Shown piece after piece: positions 25,490 through 31,911 of a stretch of DNA of 31,911 nt. The notes beneath the pieces were generated by a model. That model saw only the letters and a program-made list of their open reading frames with translations, did no database searches and was not told where the DNA came from. Both the position numbers and the translations under genes were made by a program. Location: assembly GCA_036397995.1 (NCBI GenBank), contig DASWHX010000111.1, positions 1 through 31,911 on the forward strand, written 5' to 3'. Each line of letters opens with the position of its first letter. Position 1 is the stretch's first letter. This DNA comes from DASWHX01 sp036397995 (GTDB taxonomy: Bacteria > Bacteroidota > Bacteroidia > Cytophagales > Cyclobacteriaceae).

Positions 25490-25528
25490 AACTACACACG
25501 CAACCAACCTTCTGCCGAAAATTTGCGT

Positions 25529-25558
25529 GTTGCTTAAAAAGACGGTAATTTAAGCAAC
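25529..25558. repeat. 10-bp perfect inverted repeat upstream of the sigma factor gene
   Basis: GTTGCTTAAA at 25529-25538 and TTTAAGCAAC at 25549-25558 are perfect arms around a 10-base centre. It lies 40 bases after the mutS remnant and just before the sigma-factor coding sequence. There is no T-run directly after it, so a terminator is unlikely. The symmetric form and the place suggest a regulator binding site or an RNA hairpin in the leader. Otherwise 25490-25570 holds nothing I can recognise. Confidence 0.55.
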
Positions 25559-25640
25559 GTCTCTAAAGACCATAGAAGGAAAAGCATTATATAAACTCCT
25601 GGATTCCTGCCGGGGGGGAAACAGAAACAGCCAGGATCAG

Positions 25641-26132
25641 TTGTACAGGGAATTTTATCCTTATGCAATAGGTATATGCCTGCGTTATTCCCGCACCCGG
25701 GATGAAGCCATAGAAATTTTAAACGACGGGTTTTTGAAGATTTTTACAAAACTTGATCACTATACAAAAGGATTGTCATTTACCGGCTGGCTGAGAAAAG
25801 TAATGATAAATTCGGCGATTGATTATTACCGAAGAAATGAAAAACATTATAACGCACTTGATATTTCGCATGTTCAATATGAAGCCGTAAGTGAAACAGC
25901 ATTGGATGCTCTTTCCGCAGAAGAAATAATTGCAGCCGTGCAAAAACTTCCGCCTTCATACAGGATGGTTTTTAACCTTTTTGTGATTGAGGGGTACAAA
26001 CACGTTGAGATTGCAAATATGATTGGAATAAGTGTCGGCACCTCCAAATCAAACCTGGCCGTAGCCAGGGAAAAACTGAAGAAAATGTTGATCATCGAAA
26101 ATGATAAATTAGGCAAAGAAAAAAATGGATGA
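25641..26132 (+). CDS. ECF-type RNA polymerase sigma factor (start uncertain)
   Basis: The protein has sigma region 2 (LYREFYPYAIGICLRYS, DEAIEILNDGFLKIF, then FTGWLRKVMINSAIDYYRR) and region 4 with a helix-turn-helix (LPPSYRMVFNLF, GYKHVEIANMIGISVGTSKS), the standard ECF layout with no extra domains. The TTG given here (25641) is the first canonical start, but family-like sequence continues in frame upstream (KLLDSCRGGNRNSQDQ), back to a TAA at 25551-25553, with no ATG, GTG or TTG in that stretch. An ATA at 25572 sits where a start would be expected. The stop overlaps the next gene by eight bases, so they are coupled. It could direct transcription of the genes to its right. Confidence 0.85.
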   Translation: MYREFYPYAIGICLRYSRTRDEAIEILNDGFLKIFTKLDHYTKGLSFTGWLRKVMINSAIDYYRRNEKHYNALDISHVQYEAVSETALDALSAEEIIAAVQKLPPSYRMVFNLFVIEGYKHVEIANMIGISVGTSKSNLAVAREKLKKMLIIENDKLGKEKNG

Positions 26133-27393
26133 CAGGAAATTTGATGAATTGTTAAAATCGAAGATCGGTGAATACCGGAATCCCGGGTTCGAGCCTTCTG
26201 CTTTGGCTGCACTTCATCAAAAAATGGCCGCTATTTCTCAACCCTGGTATGGGCGGTATAGAACCGAATTGATCGCCGGAACCGCCACCTTACTCTGCGC
26301 GGGCATGATATTCCTTGGACAATATTTTAGTAACCGGGTAAATGAACAATGGATGGCCACCAATATCCAAGCTTTAAAAGATCAGGAGAACCAAATTCAA
26401 CTTCTGAAAGAAGAAATTGAACGATTAAGAAATCTGGCCCCGGATACAATACGGATAACGGAATTTAGCGGTCAGGATAATTCCGGGTATTACTTGCTTC
26501 TGTTAAGTAAAATATCAGCACTGGAACGAAAACTTGAAACTCTGGGAAACCCGGAGAATCAGATGCGAAATTCTCAGCTAATTCCCCTGGCAGATTACAA
26601 CGCAGGCAAATTCTCCAACTCTCTTATATTTGATAAGAATGAATCCATGAGAATTCATTCTATATCAAGGTTGAATACGCGAAATCCGGAAGTGAGCAGA
26701 GCGGAAGGAAAAATTGAAGTGTCTCCAAAGGAAAAAGAAAGCGTGAACCTTTCTGCAAAAACAATCCGGGACATCGAAAAACATTATATGCGGGGAGTTG
26801 GAATCCGGGTTGGCCCGGCTGTTGAAATCCACCGCGGTTTTTATTCGGAAGGGGAAGGAGCGTACAATTTTGGAGGTGGAATTGCCGCCGATTTTATTAT
26901 GTCACCGTCCCTTTCGCTGGAAACTGGAGTTAAGTATGCGCTCCATACTAACAAAGTTAAAAATGCAGATTCATCTAACCTTAATTTTCCGGATGTTGAC
27001 CCCCAGTTGGGCCAGTTAAATACAGCTGAAATTGATTTTTATTCTCTTGAACTACCTCTTTACCTGAAATACCGGTATCCGTTTAGTGACAAAACCTATC
27101 TTCAAACCGGAGTAGGATATTCATTCTTCATTTACACGAAAGAAGAATTTGATTACGATTATGAAATAAGCGGAAACCCCGGAGCCAGCATCAATACCCT
27201 CGTTAAAGACAAGAATTTTACGATTTACCCGGGTACGCTAAATTTTTCCCTGGGACTTTCCAAGGAGTTAAAAAACAAAAAAATTCTGGAAACTTCACTT
27301 TTCTATCAGCATGGAGTTGGATCCATGGGAATTGAAAAAATAAAACTTCAGTTTTTAGGTGTGAAAGGTTCCTACTGGTTCAAGATAAGATAG
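26125..27393 (+). CDS. membrane-anchored coiled-coil protein with C-terminal outer-membrane-type beta-barrel domain
   Basis: The 422-residue protein has an N-terminal cytoplasmic part of about 45 residues (MDDRKFDELLKSKIGEY) like the start of sigma-partner proteins, one membrane helix at about 48-67 (AGTATLLCAGMIFLG), a coiled coil at about 78-104, a hydrophilic linker, and from about residue 225 a barrel-like domain (GVGIRVGPAVEIHRGFY, LYLKYRYPF, YLQTGVGYSFFIY, YPGTLNFSLGLSKEL) that ends in WFKIR. It overlaps the sigma gene by eight bases, so an anti-sigma or sensor role is likely. That is inference; no known anti-sigma zinc motif is present. An inner-membrane helix and a barrel in one chain is unusual. 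Confidence 0.75.
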   Translation: MDDRKFDELLKSKIGEYRNPGFEPSALAALHQKMAAISQPWYGRYRTELIAGTATLLCAGMIFLGQYFSNRVNEQWMATNIQALKDQENQIQLLKEEIERLRNLAPDTIRITEFSGQDNSGYYLLLLSKISALERKLETLGNPENQMRNSQLIPLADYNAGKFSNSLIFDKNESMRIHSISRLNTRNPEVSRAEGKIEVSPKEKESVNLSAKTIRDIEKHYMRGVGIRVGPAVEIHRGFYSEGEGAYNFGGGIAADFIMSPSLSLETGVKYALHTNKVKNADSSNLNFPDVDPQLGQLNTAEIDFYSLELPLYLKYRYPFSDKTYLQTGVGYSFFIYTKEEFDYDYEISGNPGASINTLVKDKNFTIYPGTLNFSLGLSKELKNKKILETSLFYQHGVGSMGIEKIKLQFLGVKGSYWFKIR

Positions 27394-27402
27394 AACCGGT
27401 TC
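27393..27402. repeat. 10-bp palindrome at the stop of the barrel gene
   Basis: GAACCGGTTC is a perfect palindrome that starts on the last base of the stop codon. It lies at the head of a 114-base gap before the lipoprotein gene. It could be a binding site; with a single copy it may be chance. Confidence 0.25.
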
Positions 27403-27478
27403 AAAAAACACACCTACTGGAAAGTTCAGAATGAGGGAAAATTTCAAACCCTCAACCAACCAAAACAGAAATCCGGCC

Positions 27479-27497
27479 GTGATGTCAGTAACTAACC
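27479..27497 (+). promoter_or_regulatory. shared leader element, copy upstream of the lipoprotein gene
   Basis: GTGATGTCAGTAACTAACC ends 10 bases before the ATG at 27508. It matches the element upstream of the TonB receptor gene (28920-28938) at 16 of 19 positions, and both are preceded by TTCAAACC. Being in two leaders only, it may mark a promoter for the local sigma factor or a post-transcriptional site. Confidence 0.4.
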
Positions 27498-27507
27498 TTT
27501 TCAAAAA

Positions 27508-28887
27508 ATGAAGACCCGATTATCGCGACTGTTAACATTCGGTCTGATAGTATTTATGACTTTGAATGTGTTTTCCTGCGGGGAAGATAATCCCCTGCCG
27601 ATCTTTGAAGATGATATTTTGCTGGTTGCAGCAAATCTTAATCCCGCAGATTTCGCTTCAGAAATCAATAACCCGTATTTCACTCTGTTGACCGGTGATA
27701 TTCACATATATGAAGGAGTTGATGAAGATGGAGTGGAAGAAAGGGTGGTATCCCGGGTTACATTCGAAACGAAGACAATTTTGGGAGTAAACTGTGTTGT
27801 AGTACTTGTAAAGGAGTACAGCGATGGCAGTTTAATTGAAGAAACCCGCGACTGGTACGCACAGGATAAAAAAGGAAATGTCTGGTATTTCGGAGAAGAT
27901 GTAAAAGATATTGAAGATGGCCAGGTGTACAGCACTTTCGGTTCATGGGAAGCCGGTGTTAATGGCGCAAAGCCAGGCATTATCATGTTGGCCAATCCGC
28001 AGCCGGGGCGGAAATATCATCAGGAAGTGGCAGTTGGAATTGCCGAAGACCAGGCCGAAGTGGTGAGCCTGAACAACACGGTGACCGTTCCTTATGGTAC
28101 TTTTCAAAATTGCCTTAAAACAAAAGAAACGAATCCGTTGGATCCTGGTTTTGAAGAATTTAAATATTACGCTCCGGATGTGGGATTTATTAAAGCAGAG
28201 CCCGCAGCCGGCGGCGTGGAAGAACTTGCCGAAATCACGGACATGGTAGATCGGGCTTTATTAAACGCCGGCAATATTAATCCGGTGATGTTTGTTGAAG
28301 GTGTGGATAACCCTTACTTCCCGCTGACTCCAGGAAAGGTTTACACGTATTCAGGGTTGAATGACGAAGATCTGCCAGTTACGGTAATATCAGAAGTGAC
28401 CACGGAAACCAAAGTAATTTTGGGAGTGGTATGCACAGTGGTTCACGAGAAGGAATTTGAAGACGGTGAATTGATTGAAGATACCTACGACTGGTATGCT
28501 CAGGATGTGGAGGGTAACGTCTGGTATTTCGGCGAAGACACGAAATCCATTGAAGATGGCGTGGTGGTTGGAACCGGCGGTTCCTGGGAAGCGGGAGTTA
28601 ATGAAGCGGTTCCCGGGATAATTATGCTGGCAAACCCAATCCCCGGCATGAAATACAGGCAGGAAGTTTATGAAGGAGAAGCGGAAGATTGGGCGGAGGT
28701 ATCAAGTATCAATAACACCGTTACCGTTCCGTTCGGCACCTTTGAAAATTGTATTAAAATTTTAACATCTACACCGCTTGAAGCAGAAGTGCTGGAAGTC
28801 AAGTATTATGCTCCGGGTATAGGATTTATTAAAGGTGAAGATCAAACGTCTTCGGAGTTCGAAGCATTGGAAAATATTTCAAATTGA
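27508..28887 (+). CDS. lipoprotein with two tandem copies of one domain
   Basis: The 459-residue protein has a lipoprotein signal with Cys24 in VFSCGE, so it is probably surface- or periplasm-anchored. The rest is two copies of a roughly 200-residue domain, about residues 50-245 and 258-455. Shared segments include NPYF, ILGV, DWYAQD..GNVWYFGED, SWEAGVN, PGIIMLANP, NNTVTVP.GTF.NC and YYAP..GFIK. Each copy carries a Cys after ILGV (NCVVV / VCTVV) and one in NC, which may pair. The domain occurs in exported proteins of unknown function in several phyla. The position between a sigma module and a TonB receptor suggests a role in binding or sensing a surface ligand, which is inference. Confidence 0.8.
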   Translation: MKTRLSRLLTFGLIVFMTLNVFSCGEDNPLPIFEDDILLVAANLNPADFASEINNPYFTLLTGDIHIYEGVDEDGVEERVVSRVTFETKTILGVNCVVVLVKEYSDGSLIEETRDWYAQDKKGNVWYFGEDVKDIEDGQVYSTFGSWEAGVNGAKPGIIMLANPQPGRKYHQEVAVGIAEDQAEVVSLNNTVTVPYGTFQNCLKTKETNPLDPGFEEFKYYAPDVGFIKAEPAAGGVEELAEITDMVDRALLNAGNINPVMFVEGVDNPYFPLTPGKVYTYSGLNDEDLPVTVISEVTTETKVILGVVCTVVHEKEFEDGELIEDTYDWYAQDVEGNVWYFGEDTKSIEDGVVVGTGGSWEAGVNEAVPGIIMLANPIPGMKYRQEVYEGEAEDWAEVSSINNTVTVPFGTFENCIKILTSTPLEAEVLEVKYYAPGIGFIKGEDQTSSEFEALENISN

Positions 28888-28919
28888 TAGTTCAAACCAA
28901 CCCTTTTATGAAACCCAGC

Positions 28920-28938
28920 GTGTTGTCAGTATCTGACC
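28920..28938 (+). promoter_or_regulatory. shared leader element, copy upstream of the TonB receptor gene
   Basis: GTGTTGTCAGTATCTGACC lies 18 bases before the receptor ATG at 28957 and resembles the element at 27479-27497. The consensus is GTGnTGTCAGTAnCTnACC. The 69-base gap holds nothing else I recognise. Confidence 0.4.
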
Positions 28939-28956
28939 GGCTGAAAATAAAATTAT

Positions 28957-31266
28957 ATGCGGATGAAAGGATTTAAACCCAATCACTTCCTGGCGTTTCC
29001 CCTGATTTTGATGATTTTGAATTCTGGCGCATACAGTCAGGAGAAGTTTACCCTCAGTGGAATTATCACAGATGAAGAAACCGGCGAAGCGTTAATCGGA
29101 GCTAATATTTATGTCACTACCCTGGAAAAAGGAACCTCCACTAACACTTACGGTTTTTATTCTCTTACCTTACCCAGAACCGACAGTTTGGGAATCATAT
29201 TCTCCTACATCGGATATATTCCCCAAATTAAAAAAATCTATGCGGATAAAAACCTGGAACTGGATATAGAAATGAAACCCTCCACAAGCACGCTGGAGGA
29301 AGTGACTATTCAGGGGCAGCAGGATGCAAACGTGGCGAGGCCGCAAATGAGCGTGGTAAATGTTCCCCTGGAAAAAATAAAAGAGTTACCGGTAATTCTG
29401 GGAGAAATAGATGTATTGAAAGTTATTCAATTGCTGCCGGGTGTGCAATCAGGTAATGAAGGCACAACCGGAATTTTTGTCAGAGGCGGCAACGCCGATC
29501 AAAACCTGGTTCTTCTGGATGAAGCAACCGTATATAATCCCAGTCACTTGTTCGGATTGTTCAGTACATTCAATTCCAGGGCATTAAATAACGTTACTTT
29601 GATAAAGGGCGGCTTCCCGGCACAATACGGAGGCCGGCTTTCTTCCATTCTTGACATTTCTATGAAAGAAGGAAATAACCGCAAATTTCAGGGTGAAGGA
29701 GGAATTGGATTAGTTACTTCGCAACTAACCCTGGAGGGTCCCATAAAAAAAGAGAAAGCTTCATTCATTGTCTCAGGCCGGCGTACCTACATTGATTTGA
29801 TTTTAACTCCTTTCCTCGAAGTTGGAAACAGTTCCGATTATCATTTCTATGATATCAATGGGAAAGTAAATTGGAAAATCTCTTCCAAAGACCGGCTTTT
29901 CTTTAGTTTTTTCACCGGAAAGGATGATGCATTGTATAATGAAACAAAAGGAATCAGTTACAACATAAAATTCGGCAACTCGGCCGCTACCTTACGATGG
30001 AATCATTTGTTCGGGCAAAAACTCTTTCTCAACACTTCACTGATTTACAATACATATGAACAGGACATTGCCACCATCCAGGATAATTTCTTTTCACAGG
30101 TGGTTTCCGGAATCAATGACGTTAATGGAAAGATGGAGTTTCAGTATTTCCCTTCCCTGAACCATGAAATTCGTTTTGGTGCCCATTACACTAATCACAG
30201 GTTTTTATCCGGCGGAAAATCAGAAGCGCAAACCAGTGGAAACCAGACCATCAATGTTAGTAACCTTCCTTCAAAATATTTTAGTGAATATGCATTCTAT
30301 GTGAATGATGAATTCAATATTTACCGCGGTTTCTCGGCCAACCTGGGTTTTCGATTTCCGGGTTTCAGCGACAGTGATGTAAATTATTTTGAATGGGAGC
30401 CCCGGGCAACCCTAAAGCTGCAGTTAGGGCCAACTTCATCCGTTAAAGCCGCCTACACGGTGATGCACCAATTTCTTCACCTGGTGCCCAGCTCTACCGC
30501 TTCGGTACCCACCGATATCTGGCTGCCTTCTTCAAAAAGAACAAAACCGCAGCTTTCCGAACAATTCGCAATCGGGTATTTCAGAAACTTTAACCAAAAC
30601 CAGTTTGAAACCAGTGCGGAACTTTACTATAAAACAATGGATAACCAGGTGTTATTCAGGGAAGGAAACCAGTTAATCGAAAGCCTTGAAGTTGATACTG
30701 CCCTGGTTTACGGAAAAGGAGAAAGCTATGGGCTGGAGTTTTTTCTGCGGAAAAATACCGGCCCGCTTACCGGATGGCTGTCGTACACTCTTTCAAAAAC
30801 CGATCAAAAATTCGATAGCTTGAATTTTGGCAGAACTTTTCCATTTCAATATGACAGAAGGCATGCAGTTTCATTAGCCATTGCTTATAAGATTAACCCG
30901 CGGTGGACAGTTTCAGCCGTTTTTGAATACGCAACGGGAAAGGTTAAAACCCTGCCGGTGGGCAGAATTAATTCTTACTACGGCGGAAGTTTGTATGAAG
31001 GAACTTTTTACGTGTATGAGGAAAGAAATAATGCGCGCCTGAAAGATTACCACCGGCTGGATATTTCAGCCACCTATAAAAGAAACAGGAAAATTTTTAG
31101 AAAGGAATATGTTGCCGAGCTCGTATTTGGAGTGTACAATATTTACAGCAGGCAGAATCCGTACTTTGTTTATTTTTTGGTAGATCCGGTTACCGATCAA
31201 CCCAAAGCAAAACAAGTCTCGCTATTACCAATTCTACCCAGCCTATCCTATAATTTCAAATTCTGA
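28957..31266 (+). CDS. TonB-dependent outer-membrane receptor with CarboxypepD_reg-like N-terminal domain
   Basis: The 769-residue protein has a signal peptide (to about residue 28, AYSQ), a carboxypeptidase-regulatory-like beta domain (about 30-110, GIITDEETGEALIGANIYV-type; TNTYGFYSLTLP), a plug domain (about 125-235, LPGVQSG, IFVRGGNADQNLVLLDEA, YGGRLSSILDI) and a C-terminal 22-strand barrel (YDRRHAVSLAIAYKINPRW, ending LPSLSYNFKF with the usual terminal Phe). It should take up a scarce substrate with TonB energy. It lacks the N-terminal signalling (STN) domain, so it does not signal to the sigma factor in the FecA manner. It is followed after five bases by a DUF4249 lipoprotein, a known pairing in Bacteroidota. 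The substrate is unknown. Confidence 0.92.
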   Translation: MRMKGFKPNHFLAFPLILMILNSGAYSQEKFTLSGIITDEETGEALIGANIYVTTLEKGTSTNTYGFYSLTLPRTDSLGIIFSYIGYIPQIKKIYADKNLELDIEMKPSTSTLEEVTIQGQQDANVARPQMSVVNVPLEKIKELPVILGEIDVLKVIQLLPGVQSGNEGTTGIFVRGGNADQNLVLLDEATVYNPSHLFGLFSTFNSRALNNVTLIKGGFPAQYGGRLSSILDISMKEGNNRKFQGEGGIGLVTSQLTLEGPIKKEKASFIVSGRRTYIDLILTPFLEVGNSSDYHFYDINGKVNWKISSKDRLFFSFFTGKDDALYNETKGISYNIKFGNSAATLRWNHLFGQKLFLNTSLIYNTYEQDIATIQDNFFSQVVSGINDVNGKMEFQYFPSLNHEIRFGAHYTNHRFLSGGKSEAQTSGNQTINVSNLPSKYFSEYAFYVNDEFNIYRGFSANLGFRFPGFSDSDVNYFEWEPRATLKLQLGPTSSVKAAYTVMHQFLHLVPSSTASVPTDIWLPSSKRTKPQLSEQFAIGYFRNFNQNQFETSAELYYKTMDNQVLFREGNQLIESLEVDTALVYGKGESYGLEFFLRKNTGPLTGWLSYTLSKTDQKFDSLNFGRTFPFQYDRRHAVSLAIAYKINPRWTVSAVFEYATGKVKTLPVGRINSYYGGSLYEGTFYVYEERNNARLKDYHRLDISATYKRNRKIFRKEYVAELVFGVYNIYSRQNPYFVYFLVDPVTDQPKAKQVSLLPILPSLSYNFKF

Positions 31267-31271
31267 AAAAC

Positions 31272-31911
31272 ATGAAACCGCAAAAACTTTCTTCTATATT
31301 TATACTTATGCTGGTCGTGGCCGCGTGCGAAAGAGAAATCAATATTAATCCATCCACGGGGTTTACCGGCGATATATTTATTGAAGGTATTTTATATCCG
31401 GGTGAATTTCCCCGCGTTTTCATAAGTCGCAGCCCGGGATTTTTTGAGCCCGATGCAACGCCCCAGGAATTGTTTGGCAGAGGAGCTGTAGTAACAATTA
31501 CCGGAAGCATGGGCCAGGAAATATTGGCTGCCGACTCTACCTTCGATAAATTTCGTTGTCGCTGGGTGCCATTTTATGCAGGAAATACCCCAGCCATTTA
31601 TGGTGAAGCATATGACTTAACCGTTATCTATCAGGGGAAATCGTATTCCGCTTCCACCACAATTAATCAACCCAAACCCATCATTGATACGGTGGAATAC
31701 GTGGGCGAATTTTTTGATATCTATGGCGGTCACGATGGAGTTATCATCACATTCACCGACAGCCCCGGTTCCGGTGATTTTTACCGGTACCAGATGAACA
31801 GGATGATAGACAGGAACACTCATCATGTGGATGTGCTGGAAGTAATTGTGAACGATTGTGTTGCTGAAGGCGAATTATTCCGGGTAACAGATTTGGGAAG
31901 AAGTGTGTTTA
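31272..31911 (+). CDS. DUF4249 lipoprotein (partial, runs off right edge)
   Basis: The open frame of 213 codons has no stop before the window end. It starts MKPQKLSSIF with a lipobox at Cys19 (LVVAACE) and has the DUF4249 opening GDIFIEGILYPGEFPRVFISRS-type sequence (FIEGILYPG, RVFISRSPG), then VVTITGSMGQ and YDLTVIYQGKSYSASTTI. Such lipoproteins are usually encoded directly downstream of TonB receptors of this type and probably bind or deliver ligand at the cell surface, although function has not been shown. The gap to the receptor is five bases. Confidence 0.88.
   Translation, partial: MKPQKLSSIFILMLVVAACEREININPSTGFTGDIFIEGILYPGEFPRVFISRSPGFFEPDATPQELFGRGAVVTITGSMGQEILAADSTFDKFRCRWVPFYAGNTPAIYGEAYDLTVIYQGKSYSASTTINQPKPIIDTVEYVGEFFDIYGGHDGVIITFTDSPGSGDFYRYQMNRMIDRNTHHVDVLEVIVNDCVAEGELFRVTDLGRSVF

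Noticed and set aside
25170..25499. Open frame of 109 codons on the minus strand, at first considered as a decayed N-terminal half of PurN
   Set aside because: Apparent similarities to PurN were weak and needed many shifts. The opposite strand gives long exact MutS motifs over the same bases, so the frame is an antisense shadow.
25611..25620. Run of seven G ahead of the sigma factor as a possible frameshift site that hides the start
   Set aside because: The frame before and after the run both fit the sigma-factor family (LLDSCRGGNRNSQ), so no shift is needed.

Overview
The window reads as a chromosomal segment of a Bacteroidota bacterium, most likely of the order Cytophagales. The grounds are the gene families (DUF6089 barrels, DUF4249 lipoprotein, tandem Skp/OmpH genes beside bamA, CarboxypepD_reg-type TonB receptor), Bacteroidota-type -7 boxes (TAnnTTTG), and moderately AT-rich, densely packed genes. 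There are no rRNA or tRNA genes, no CRISPR array and no recognisable transposase.

Layout. 1-73: the end of a membrane protein gene running in from the left. 70-1553 (-): alpha/beta hydrolase and pdxJ. 1611-4997 (+): YqeY-like protein, CvpA-like protein, second alpha/beta hydrolase, CBS protein and NAD kinase. 5064-11431 (+): an envelope-biogenesis block with two DUF6089-like barrels, uppS, bamA and two Skp/OmpH chaperones, closed by a clear intrinsic terminator. 11489-12385 (+): LD-carboxypeptidase. 12382-16743 (-): ChrA-type transporter, 2-oxoglutarate/Fe(II)-type oxygenase, DUF4399 lipoprotein, recO, tdk and a 2Fe-2S ferredoxin. 16778-17752 (+): conserved hypothetical. 17749-23181 (-): the rod-shape/elongasome operon mreB-mreC-mreD-mrdA-rodA, with purH upstream.

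The most unusual place is 24836-25489. The C-terminal third of purN (- strand) abuts, with no gap, a frameshifted remnant of the C-terminus of the mismatch-repair gene mutS (+ strand). Both genes have lost their 5' parts at one junction near 25079. The simplest reading is one deletion that removed the facing 5' ends of a divergent purN/mutS pair, followed by decay of the mutS remnant. The rest of the window has intact reading frames, so this looks like local gene loss rather than general poor sequence.

Right of it (25.5-31.9 kb, +) lies an accessory module: an ECF-type sigma factor with no obvious canonical start codon, an overlapping membrane-anchored coiled-coil/beta-barrel protein that could be its partner, a lipoprotein built from two copies of one domain, a TonB-dependent receptor and the start of a DUF4249 lipoprotein. 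The lipoprotein and the receptor genes share a similar 19-base leader element. Together they suggest a sigma-regulated outer-membrane uptake or sensing system, but the substrate cannot be read from the sequence.
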